Of a stretch of DNA of 64,000 nucleotides, positions 44,822 through 56,600 are shown piece after piece. This DNA is from Pyronema omphalodes. Its lineage: Eukaryota; Ascomycota; Pezizomycetes; Pezizales; Pyronemataceae. Positions within the stretch are counted from its first letter, which is position 1. Each line of letters begins with the position of its first letter. The notes under the pieces are model-generated. The model was given only the letters and a program-made list of their open reading frames with translations. It did not search any database and was not told the DNA's origin. The position numbers and the translations under genes are program-made. The DNA lies in NCBI GenBank assembly GCA_024516155.1, contig JAJJXM010000021.1:434001-498000 (forward strand), read 5' to 3'.

Positions 44822-45068
44822 GAGTAATACATAAAAAAGTAATATTTTTCATAATTCCTATCAACTCCGAGTGATTGTATGTGAAAATCACCTGGACCCC
44901 AATACAATACTCAAGTCGAGCACCCAGTATTGCATACATACACCACAATGCTATAGTACCAAACAATTCTTTGACTCCTTCCTTAGGCGTTTCTACGTGT
45001 AGCCATTATCTACCCTACCCGCAACTACACACCATCCTATCGCCACTCCAAGAATTTCTGCGTGGACC

Positions 45069-45076
45069 TTCCCGCC
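45069..45076. repeat. 8-bp target-site duplication of the hAT-type MITE
   Basis: TTCCCGCC is repeated exactly at 45601-45608. Confidence 0.92.
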
Positions 45077-45600
45077 TAGGGATGCACACGAGACGAGCGG
45101 CTCGAGACAAGAGTTCGAGCTTTAGTCTCGAGACCGACGAGACGAGATTTCCACGAGACGAGACGTCTCGAGACTTTTTTTTTTCAAAAGCTCGAGATAA
45201 GCTCGAGACTGTTCGAGACTTGTATATTCTATACACTATAGAGCAAAATATGCCTAATCTAGTTAGACTTGTATTTTTCCTACAACGCTAATCACTCTTC
45301 CAGGAAAATCTGTTACCAAGTGTAAGAATCGACTTCTTAGTAAAACGTCTTCGGCAGTACGTATTGCTCATCAAGAGCTAGAATGGAATACTAGAGTCTG
45401 AGGATTAGGAGGTATTCGAGGAGAAAGAGCATGAGTATTAGGGCAGATAATATACTGCAGAATTGTTGCTTCACTTTGTGGTTTTGTGAAATATATTTTC
45501 TCGCCGAAAGTCTCGAGACTTACGAGACTGAAATCCCACGAGACGATACGTCTCGAGACCAATGGCCGTCTCGTCTCGTCTCGTCTCGTGTGCATCCCTA
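45077..45600. mobile_element. non-autonomous hAT-type element (MITE), 524 bp
   Basis: The ends are inverted repeats: TAGGGATGCACACGAGACGA at the left and its reverse complement at the right. The 8-bp duplication and TAGGGATG tip fit the hAT superfamily. Both subterminal zones carry many copies of CGAGAC/GTCTCG and CTCGAGAC, the usual kind of hAT transposase-binding clusters. There is no transposase gene; the middle is AT-rich. Confidence 0.92.
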
Positions 45601-45608
45601 TTCCCGCC

Positions 45609-47813
45609 TCTCTTTCCATGCTGTTCCTGATATATTCTGACCAGTTTCATCTTCTCTCCAGTCGATTTGGTACCTTATATTCTTCTGTCGGGGTGGTGAG
45701 GGGCATTATACAATCTCGCTCAGTTATTCGTTTTCAGTTTTCCCTCGTGATAGTACGGCTGCTAATAATGAGGTGAACCGTGACTATGGATATGAAGGAA
45801 AGAATAGAGAAGCAGAGGAGGCCAGTCGAATTGATAGAAAACAGAATTTTGGAGAAAATGGGTTATTTACGAGGTTTCACTGATATAGTAAGAGTTTTGG
45901 TCCATTCAAGGTAAGGCGGTTGGTGGTGATTTGAGTGGTTTGGTTATCTGATATCACTCAATTAGAATGGGGTGCTTTACCTTTTAAGCCTATCAATATT
46001 TATGGAATATTGGTGCTAAAATAAATTTTATTCAAAGATTACATATGTGAGTTCATCAGGGGATATCTATCCTACCATGATGCCAGTACAGCAAGACTGG
46101 TTCACAAGGTATCACACTGTATTTTGATGCGAGTGATGGCGTGTGATGTCACGCGACCACTTGCCCAGATAAGAAAAGAACGGGCATACAAAAGTTACTG
46201 TGAAATAATATCAAGCATGATAAGTGTATGTGTGCCAGTTTAAAAATATTTTTTCTGTGATGTAAGAATTCTGCATTGAGAAATCCCCAAATCCTTGTAG
46301 TCCGCACTAACGAATCAAACTTCTGATACCTATAGAGAAATCATATAACAAAATTACAACTACCCAACCAATCTACTGTTCACTTAGACAGTACATGCCT
46401 CAAACAGTCAGTGAATAAAGCAAACAGTGCTTCAGCGACAAACTTCCTCGCGTTTCAGGAGAAAATATCAATGCAAGCTTTCCCATATCACTTCTCCCGA
46501 TTTTTGTTTTCCTTTGACGCTACAGACTGCATTGTTTAGTCATGCTATGAATATTCAAACTTGCCCTACTCTCCCGCCTGTGCATATGCTGTAGGATATA
46601 ATACCACTTGGAGCCTTTATGAGATTCCAAGCATGTTTCTCTCGGTTTTGGTTTTTGTTTTCGATTTCTCTCAGCGGCACATTGCACATGGATCATGTCT
46701 TGATCACTCGTTCATACCAAATCTGGAGCGCGTGAAGTTTTGCACACTACTAGTAGAAGGAAACGTTGGATACCTAAAACGATGGAGAAGCAGAGTATAA
46801 TTCATATCTCCATATTCACAGGGCTCGTAGGATTTTAGAAAAAAAAGTATGTTTTGCTTATGATGTAGACAGTGTGATATGTTGTGATTCAATTCTGTGT
46901 GAGATGGTTCTCGAATATCCCACCTTGATATATAGAAATATCAATCATGATCTGCATTATCAGTGTGATTAATATCAAATAACTTTTCGCTTTTCAAATT
47001 CCCGCTTTAAATATAGTGTTGTCTATTGCGATTTACTCAGTTAGTGGGGTGTCATATTCCAAATTCTAGTTTTTGATAAAATTTCCATTAAGCTTTGCGC
47101 TTCTTTTTGATCATATTTTAGTTTTTATCCAGTGGATTTCTCGTAAATGAAAGCTTTCAGAAATGTCATATTTTTACCATTACACCCAAGTTTATTCTCA
47201 TGAGCAAAAAGCAAAAAACAAGGTTTCAAAAGGTTTCAAAAGCGGCTGTATCCCCTATCATCACTTGATATACCATTAAACATGGATAATCACTGACAAC
47301 CCATAATATGTGGCTCACCATTGCCGTAACAAGAGGATGATTACGACCTCCCATAATTACCGTCCCAAAACAAAAGCGGCGGCGATAGTTATCTTCCGGC
47401 TCCCTTCAATTATTCTACCGGTAATAGGAAATTTAATAGTTAAAAAGGAGTACGAGTAATATCAATTTTGTTTGTAAATCGGTTGATGGTTACACAAAAA
47501 TGTGAAAGGGTGCAACCGTGGAAGCCATGGTGATATGACAACAACGGTGTTGTGTACTAAAATAAACTATTGTGGTACAAATTTGGTAGGCATCGCTAAA
47601 GGTGAATGTTTTAAGATGGATGGAACCGCACTGGGCGTTGGCCGGTGGATATTCATGCAGTTGTGAGTTTTGTCTGGGGTTGTAGTTTCTACGTACGAAA
47701 CCATCTCGGACGTTGGATAATGTGAATATGGTGATACAGAAGGGATTAACAGGCCTCTGCATTAATGATTGGATAACGTTTTGGTCGCTTAATATATTTT
47801 ACGGAACGGTAAT
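45609..47813. other. AT-rich intergenic, no gene seen
   Basis: Short frames only. No repeat or RNA gene recognised. Confidence 0.55.
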
Positions 47814-48262
47814 TATGCAGGATGCTTGCTAAATTTGTTGCATACCCCGGGATCAAAACTTATGCAGCATATGCACGTACATACCCCAATGCTGCCGCGT
47901 TTATTAGCGCTGCCGCCCTTTTTGCCGCGACAGGGGGTTTTCTTTTTGGGTAACCTTTTTTTGCACCGTGAATACAAACTTCAAGTTAGCAACGAATTTA
48001 TTCCTGGCCATGCCCTACCAAGATTTTGTTCATTGTGCGAGAACCTATGCGCGGCCTCACGCCTAGTAGGTTTCACGAGTCGTGGGGCTGAGTGGGGCGG
48101 TGGTTACATCGTGTATGTAATATGTACAGTCCGCGGGTGCATGTAATTATAATGCAGAGATCACCACTTCCGGAACACAAGCGAAAGCGGAAGCGCGGTA
48201 GCGTTAACTTAAGCGAGGGGTATCCTACAAATTTCAACTTTGGACCGGGGTATCCTGCATAG
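47814..48262. repeat. possible degenerate inverted-repeat element
   Basis: The left (47814-47920) and right (48180-48262, reverse complement) arms share in order TATGCAGGAT, ATACCCCGG..CAAA, a second ATACCCC about 30 nt inward, and GCT.CCGCG. Arms are imperfect, with spacing changes, and no clear target duplication is visible. It may be an old MITE. Confidence 0.4.
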
Positions 48263-48953
48263 TTTCTGTTCAATTCATGCGTGTATATCAAGGATTTTGA
48301 AATCGCTGATGTCCTTACTTCGAATTTTCAAGCCATGCCACCACTGCGGTTTTGGGTTTTGCGAAATATACTTTTTTGTTTCTAATCTATTTCAATATAA
48401 ACCTTGTTGATTTCGCAGAACTCGGAATGCTAATACCCCAGAATCAAAAAGGTGATCCCTGCCTTATTTTGATTCATGAAACTGAACAGTTGTCACAGTC
48501 AGGTGGAATTTGGAGGATTCTTTGTTGCATAACGGAAATGATATGACTAAACTTTCACACACGTATTCATCGTATTTGATGGTATTGTTGCCCAGTGATC
48601 TTTCTGTATGCGTTCTTTTTCTTAGCTGCGGAAGTGGTCACGCGATGTCACATTTCCTCATGAAATACCGTTACCTCTACTTCTCATAGGCCTCAGCGTT
48701 GTATCACTCACACACTGGAGTAATTTAAACCACATTTATTATACTACTTCCCAATAATCATCGCCATATAACTACAGCTCCCCATAAACCAAACCAACGA
48801 ACCCAAAAACTCCATAGAAACGCATGAAAAAAAATACCAAAGCCACCAAAAAATTGCGCCCGCTAACCCCCATCACCTCGAATCACCGCACTCAATCTTC
48901 GGCTATATCTTCTCTTCCTCTCTTCCCCGAGAACTATGATTTGAACTCCAGTC
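48263..48953. other. 3' flank of the transcription factor gene
   Basis: No gene seen; the part next to 48954 should be the 3' UTR. Confidence 0.55.
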
Positions 48954-51485
48954 TCAACAATATTCTCGCGCCCACTTCACTACCTCCGCGCACCCCGCTA
49001 ATCCACTTCTCATCCGTCTCTCCTCCATGCCTTCCTGCCCTTCACACCAATACAACAATCCATCCTCCGCATCCCCCACAAGTTCCTCCCAATCCATCGG
49101 CATATCCATCCCCCATTTTGCCGCTGCTCTCAATATCAAAGTATCCGCCAGCCTATTCCTGATATCATACCACACAGTAGCACTATGCTGAAACCAAACC
49201 CCTCTATCAGCAGCTATGGAATAATAAGTGTATCGTACCGCCATCTCTGCTAGTTGTCGAATCTCTGCTTCAAGTTTATTGATATCCATGCCCCTTGATT
49301 TGGGGTGTGCAGTTACGTAGGTTCGCCAATTGGGAACGTTGAGCATAAGGTTCAGGAAGGGACGGTATAGAAGCTCGTGGCAATCTAGGAAGCGTTTACG
49401 GATGAACTGCTGTCTCTCGTCTGGTAATGCAGAGGGAATTGCTCCGGTGTTATTCGGGTCAGGGAACCGAATTTCGTTGGGGAGAGATGAGTGCCAGCTT
49501 GAGATAAATGATTCGAATTCTCTGACAACCGTAATTAAACTCGTGATACGTTTTTCGTAGAGATGTTTTTTAGGATCCTCCAAGTAGGCTTCGAAGGCGG
49601 TGACTTCGTCAATCATTCGGTTGTGTAAGCGACGTAGGAAGATTTCTGCTGTGTAGAGATACCAGAGGCGGAGGATTTGGAGGTTGATGGTGGATTCGGC
49701 ACCAGATTTCGGGTCCGATTTTGGAAGGAGGGGTAATGTCGGAGGAGGGGGGAATTCGAGAGGGTATTCGAGTTGTGCTCCAGTTGGTACGGGTAAGGAT
49801 AACTCGGCTCGTAGTTCGAATTCCGCTTTGAGGCAGGTCCAGTAGAGACGTTGTTTTAGGTATTGGGCGTAGGTCATTCCTGAACCGACTCCGTCGACCT
49901 CAATGGTTTGAATGTCAAGTGCTCGGCCCTGAGCCAGGTGTAATGTCTGCCAGCTTAAGCAAGCGGAGTGGAACATTTTATAGGAGGATATTGGGTCTAG
50001 TTGATAGAGGTACCAGAAACTATATTTTGTTAGAATGAGAATTTTGGGATGAAACCATGTGCACATACCCTGCCAGTGCTAAACATTGTCCCGCCAGTTC
50101 GGTTTCTTCTGACATTACACAACCCAACCTACGTTGCGCCATATGCCAGTAGCTTTCCGCGAGTGCCTGTCGTTCTGCACGTACTTGAGGGATATTAGTT
50201 GAAAGTTCTGAGGATCCGGTCGCACAGAAATGTGAAAAGTGCACGCTGTAATCGTCGGCTACTGCTCCGAGGGCGCATACTAGCAACACCAAACAGGCTT
50301 CTGAATCCCATCCAAAAACATGGTTTCCTTCAAATGCTGAATCTACGCAATGTTCTAGTGTTTCGACGTTTATTATAGGGTATGCTGGATGGAATCGCTC
50401 CAAATATAGTTTGTGTAATGATTTAACTTCGGCAAAATTCATTGGGATATCATCACCTCGTGCTTCTCTCCAGTTTCTAACAGAAGCAAGACTGACACTA
50501 GGACTTGGCTTGGGAATTATATTCCAAGCCAATACTCTGTCCAATTTTGATGGAGTCTTCAGCATTTTGCTTTGAGTCCCACTTGTGGAGTTTGAGTCGA
50601 ATAAAGTATGGATTGCAGGAATGGGGCTTGGCGCTTCGTAAATGGCCGTCGCAATACTAGCAGTACTTTGATAGGATAATGCGGGGGAGACGGCAGCATG
50701 CACCTGCGGAGGTGACATAACGGCAGCTACGGTAGCAGTGGGCGGCGACAAAGCTGAGGTTGTAGGCGGCGGCTGTGGCGCTCGAATGGTCCGCGGTGGA
50801 CTTGCCGGCGTATTCTGCATCTGCGTTCGGAGCATATTTTCGATCCGTTCAATTCCTTGGAGGATATTCAAGCTCGTCGTTTCGTATCTGATTGGTTGGA
50901 AGATCAACATCAGCTGAGGAATGCATCGCACCGGGGGGGGGGAATCGCAATCCAAAAACAGTAGTAACACCTACAAACTCAACTCCTTCTCATCACCACC
51001 TATACATTCCACGCCCATCCTCGCGCAACTTCCACAAACTGGCTTTGCTCCATCGCATTTGGTCTTTCGTAATCGACAGTTCTCGCATGCGGTAGGTACT
51101 CGTCTTCGTGGCGTCGATGTGGATTTTCCTGCAGGTGGCACACGACGTTCAGTTACACGCTCTTCAACTGTCAACCTTGCGCACGGACATTCGTCAATGT
51201 CGAGTCCTTAACGCGATGTTGAAGCTTCAACGACGACAACAACAACAATAGACGGATTGAGTTACCATCGACCTTCGTTCGCTTGGCCGCCCGGTGGTCG
51301 GGGCTGTTCTTCGAAGGGTGTCCTTGGGTATGGCTTCCACTTTCATCTGTGTTTGGCGGAGAATGAGATTGGCCGATCCCATACATCTCTGAGGGACGAG
51401 GGTAGTTCATAGCCATCGCAAAAGGGGAGGATTGGTTTGACGAGGAAGCGGCAATCGCGAATTTGTGGGGCGTGTGAGACGGCAA
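48954..51485 (-). CDS. Zn(II)2Cys6 transcription factor
   Basis: Four exons: 51485-51266, then exon 2 ending at 50975, 50887-50069 and 50019-48954. Exon 2 starts at 51206 (intron of 59 nt, 778 residues) or 51167 (98 nt, 765 residues); both keep the frame and I cannot decide. Other introns are GTAGGT...AATCAG and GTATGT...TATAG. The zinc cluster is C-x2-C-x6-C-x6-C-x2-C-x6-C ([29 protein letters not shown], starting near residue 114 in the longer form), after a basic nuclear-targeting stretch. A Ser/Pro/Ala-rich linker follows, then the fungal-specific middle homology region ([18 protein letters not shown] onward) to a C-terminal WCEGQEGM...WAREYC. It is a DNA-binding regulator whose target pathway cannot be told from sequence. 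An unusually long gene-free region lies upstream. Confidence 0.9.
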
Positions 51486-52073
51486 AATAACTCGACGACG
51501 GGGATCGCATAAGTCGGCTGCTTAAGCTTGGCCGCTGGGTAACATACATGAGGCCACGGTGATACGCGAAATATGTCCCTTAACGGTATGGAGCGGGCTG
51601 ACGTGGAATCCGTAACACTTAAGCTTCTTCTTTTGTGGGGCGGCGGAGGCGAAAGCTGGGGAAAATGGGGACGTCTATTTAAGGTGCGGCTCTGTGCGGA
51701 GGAGGCTCTGTGATCAGCCCAGCCGAGGTCATCACCGCTCGCCGCCGCTGTTAGAGAAGGGGTGGAGGGAATGGATATACAGTTATACAGCAGTAAGATA
51801 TGGGGGGTTATTGAGGGGTATTCGCGGGTATTCCAATGGACTTGGAACGGTTCCTTGGTTAATAAATACGTCGATAGACATCATGTTGTATCGAGAATTT
51901 GAAGGCTCTCCGAGAGGTCTCGACAACAGAAGATCCCCCAGGGCTGTGCTGCTGGTGTTGCCTCTCGCAGATCTCCCATTCCCAGCAACCCAGACGACGA
52001 TCAGCAACTCCAGTAACTCTGCGCATGCTGCACCACCTGCACGAGCTGTGCATTCCAACCGCCTTATCTGGCA
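51486..52073. other. upstream region of the transcription factor
   Basis: Likely promoter and 5' UTR. No gene seen. Confidence 0.5.
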
Positions 52074-52373
52074 CATTGAATAATATCTGGCAATTGAAAA
52101 TAGCATCTGGTACATTGAATAATATCTGGCAATTGAAATAGCATCTGGAAATTGAAATAATATCTAGCAATCGAATAATCTTTCTCTTTGCCATCCGGTG
52201 GGATTGGGTAAAGTAACTATCTTGGCTATTTCCAATCCTCATCGGCCGTATCGAAAGAAAAAAAAATCATTCTTCGGCATCCGGTGAGATTGGGGGGTAA
52301 TAGTATAACAACTATCTTGGCTAATCCAACCCTCATCGGCCGTATTGACAAAAAAAACATCTTCGGCATCCGG
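52074..52373. repeat. two adjacent minisatellites (about 37 bp and about 88 bp units)
   Basis: 52074-52180 holds two to three units containing ATTGAATAATATCTGGCAAT and AGCATCTGG. 52192-52373 holds two full units and a partial third, starting CATCCGGTGRGATTGGG and containing AACTATCTTGGCTA and CCTCATCGGCCGTAT. Confidence 0.85.
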
Positions 52374-55300
52374 TAACAATTCTCACCCATTCCCCCACAC
52401 ACACAACACTTCATCGTTTGTTGGTTGAGCAAATCATGCCAAGGGTCTACAGAATTGCATTGTCCCGTGTGATGGCAACTCTTTTGTCCGACTCTGGCTA
52501 GAAACCGCCGTAACCCGTGTTGGGCCACACAACCACACCCTCCCTGTTTCACTCCCAACCCCTTGAGCACACCATCTCGACCGCAATTGACCCCGTGCCC
52601 CCACTAATCCACTGGTTCGGGACGTATTTGAAACATCGAGATGGTGATAGAGACATCAAACGGCCGCAAATTGTGCTGCCAGCGGGAAGCACATGACAGG
52701 CAGTGAGAAACTAGTGGTGGCTTTTGGGGAGAAAAAAAAAAGAAACGTGAGTCGACTGAGATTTACCGACAGCTAGATGAGCTTGAACAAACTTTGGGCC
52801 CGGGCCTGAAGATTTAGGAATACGCGTACTCACACCGTCAGCCAGAAGTTCTAGGTATCTTATCCGTGAGCCGTTTGCACACCTGCCGGACGCATGTAGA
52901 ATTTGGGCGTAAGCTGGTCAATCTGCTTCCCCTGCACCATGTAAGGAGGATGAGAAATCTCCCTGAAGGACAGCTTCATTGGATCTTTTCAACCGATTCA
53001 TAAATTACATTCCCATCTGAGTGAATCAGCTTCTCCTAGCCCAGATGCATGGGTTTGATTGATATCATATACTGTTTCTGGGAAGTGGTGTGTTTCCGCC
53101 GTTCTGAGGCTTTTTATTGCAAGGCATCGATTCGACGGCGAGGAGAAAAAAGTCTGAATACTCGGCTTGATTGATCTACAATGTCCGTCAAAGTCAGCTA
53201 AAGTGCACGTTCCCATTTGGCTTAATAGAATTTCTCGTATTTGACCTTGGTACCTTTAGGGCAGTGGTGGCTTCTGAGGGCTTGCCTGCCAGAGTCGACT
53301 ACATCTCGGTGACTCCTCCTTGGTATGCATGCCTCCGATATCCATTGGCCGATTCTGTAGCACTCCATGGGAAAACGATGAGTTCTAACACACGGCGAAA
53401 ACTCCAAACTTAAAGCTCAAAACTCAAAACTCGAAGCTTTTGAATAATCTGGTGACCGGGGCTCGCGGATTATGTGTTGGAGATGGAGATCTTAAATCCC
53501 ATGGTCTACAAGATATGGAGTTTAGTTAAAGCCGGAGAGCTCGGGGAGTCCGGGGAATTCAGGGAGTTAACTTCATTCCCTCTAGCCAGTTCCTGATATG
53601 AACCTGCAGCGAACCAACGGAAGCATAATTGGTATGTACTACCTTGATTTACCTCCCCGATGCCGCAATTTTGAGCCCATGGCAGCTGGCCAGAAGTAAG
53701 CGACTGTAAGCAACTTTGTCGGGATAAGCTGATTTTGTGGATTTGTGGAACGATGGCTGTCGTAGGTACCTATGTAGAGTAGGCTTTTTTGGGAGGATAT
53801 GCAGGCCGGTTATCGAGTATTTGGATTCTCTTGATTCCAATATGCGACCGGAAGCAGGCTCCACGGACGTCTGTAAGACATTTATGAAACATTTGGAATC
53901 GCCATCTCAAATTCATAATTCATGACAATTAGTTGTGGCTCGTGGGCTACTAGTGTGTCTTTGCGTCTAAAACATTCACAAGTGATACTCGAATTTGCCA
54001 AGATGACTTTCAATGCAAGATATTAAATAGTGAAAAATGTCAATGGATATTCTTGCTTTGGGGCGAGCAGGAGGTGGATGCATGTTCAACAAGGCTTGAT
54101 GTTGGAGAATCGATTTCGATACAGGACAATTGTGTCATACAGTAGAGTAAAACACATTCTATCCGAATTTTACACTCCCATTGACGTTTCTTACCTCCAG
54201 TAGTTGATCAAATTTATCTCCCAGCAGTATCAACAAGTTATCATTCTACGATCAGGAAGTCCGCGTCTTTCATCTCTAGATCACATTTTCAACATCAAGC
54301 GGCCGATCTTTTACTGCAGGCTCCATCTCTATTCCACCCTCGTTGTGGAGATTCAACTCCGCTCCAGTTACGTGGTTCCATACCTTTTCACATGCCTTGG
54401 TTATCCCTGCATCGTCCCATCAGATATCATCATCCACAACGCGGCACTGGCATATTACACTACTGTACGTCGTAGGAAGATCTTCCAACACTCCTACTCA
54501 ACAATCGAAATGTTGGATCGCAGCTGAGAATGCCATCTTGCTTCTACACCGCTTTGTATCGGGTATAGAGTCAGGGGTCATGCAATAACGAGTCATGTGC
54601 TGGCATCCAACTTTACGCAGACGAAACCATAGAAACAGGCTTGCACATCCTGTACATCATGTACATGATGTAGAGAAACAATTCGATACTTGAGATCGTC
54701 TTGATGATATGGTGATTTTGATTTTCTTTTGGTATCTTTGTCTCTTGTCCATTTTCTTATGTAATTCGATATCTCTAACTTTCAGTGATTAGGATCTAAT
54801 CGCAAATTGAACGCGGACGAGTTTCAAACTTTCAATACCTCACAATCTCCTCAACCATACAGATTACATTAATCCTCACAGATCTCCCGTTATCCGCCGG
54901 AAAAAGCATATTCCTACACCGGTTGGTTCCAGAACGGCCTCTTGTAAGACAAACGATAAAAAGGTTAACTTCACACGATTCTGTAGGTGTCTAAAAGCGT
55001 GCCGACACAGAAGCTCCTTCGTATAACGGCAGTGATCGTCGGGGCTGTGAGATACACCTCTCTTATGGTTACTATTCCGGGAAAAATGTGTGATGGTGCG
55101 GGGTTTAACGCGGTTAAACGACTCAATGAGGTTCCACTAAGTCTGCTGTAGGTATATCATACATTCTAGATCTTGATAAATACCTATTCTTGTATCTTCC
55201 AAATTCAGGATCCTGTATTCTGGCCGGTTGAGATTCTCTATTTTTTCCTGGAGACTGGCTGACAATGAGATGCCGACCGTAAGACATTCGTAATCTCAGC

Positions 55301-56600
55301 TCAACCTGTGCCTTGTGTGTACATAAAGCGTAGAAAGTACGTAACTATATGGCAAGCTATAGGCACGGATAGAATACCCGACGATGCAGTATCGGTACGA
55401 TTCTCGATTCAGAACCGCAAGAGACACGACGAATTGGAGGCACGATAAAGTGTGGGGGATAGTGTCACAAAGTATCACATAAAGTCAAGCATACTTTTTT
55501 GCCATATGGCGTATCGCATATCACAACCTATTATTGCGTGGCCGGTATTCTATTTAAGAAGGAAGTAAAGAGATGAAAAATCAAGAAATCAAGGAATATG
55601 CATCTTAAGCAGCCAAATCCACATTATCATCATCATCATGGTTATCATAGTTATCATGGACAATTGAAATTCCGTCTGAGTATCCGATCCTCTGGTATGC
55701 AATAAAAACTTTCCTGCTCCGCTTCTGCATGAAACATACGAGGGCGAGGGCAATCGCTCTGTAGTGCTTCCGCTGCACTCGATATCTACAGCGAATCCCA
55801 ACGAAGTCCCGAAAATGTCCCGACGATGTCCGAAATTTCTTGTTTTTTTTTCGCATGTCACAAATAAACCAAACAATGAGAGTGATATATGATGATTCCC
55901 CTGAATAGGTAAGCCTAATTCTACCCCTGTCATCTGCACTACCCCGCGTCAGGCTTTTTTTTCTTAATTTTTTTTTAGCTTTTTAGGGTTTATTTATTTA
56001 TAGTTTGTATAACGTTACACTCTATATCGCTAGGGCTGAGGCCGAGGCTGAGGCTGAGGCTAAGGCTTGGCCTATCCTAGTCAAGAAATGAAGCAAGACA
56101 AAGAAACAAAGGGGAAAAAAAAAAGAAAAGACGAAGGCAATCATGATGCATATTGTTTTTTCTTTCGTATTTTCTTTTTTTCCTCTTTTGTCTATAACAA
56201 GAACATTTACTCCGTATTTATTTATTAAAAGCAATCTAATTACACTTGATATTACCTTTTGATTTATTTACTTTTGTCATATATAGTTGGCACGACACAG
56301 AATTAGGGTATAACCCTGTGGCGCAAGTTACAACGTTACGTGGCGCTGAACGAACTACGGGATCAGCGTCTATATGATATGTGGCCCCCACGCCCCCGCG
56401 CTTGGCCATGGCCCATGGAAGTAACATATGATGCATATGATGCATAGCCGCGATCACCACCATAGAAAAAAGCAAACGAGAAAGAAGGGGAGAAATAAGA
56501 GGAAATTAAGATGAAGAAAGAAAAAGGAAAAAAAAGAGGAACAAAGGAACAAATTACAAGGAATAACACAGGGAAGAAAAAGCAAGAGGGCCGGGGCAAA
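52374..56600. other. gene-free region
   Basis: No recognisable gene. It contains a perfect 20-bp palindrome at 54653-54672 (TACATCATGT and its complement) and (GAGGCT)n near 56037-56066. Confidence 0.55.
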
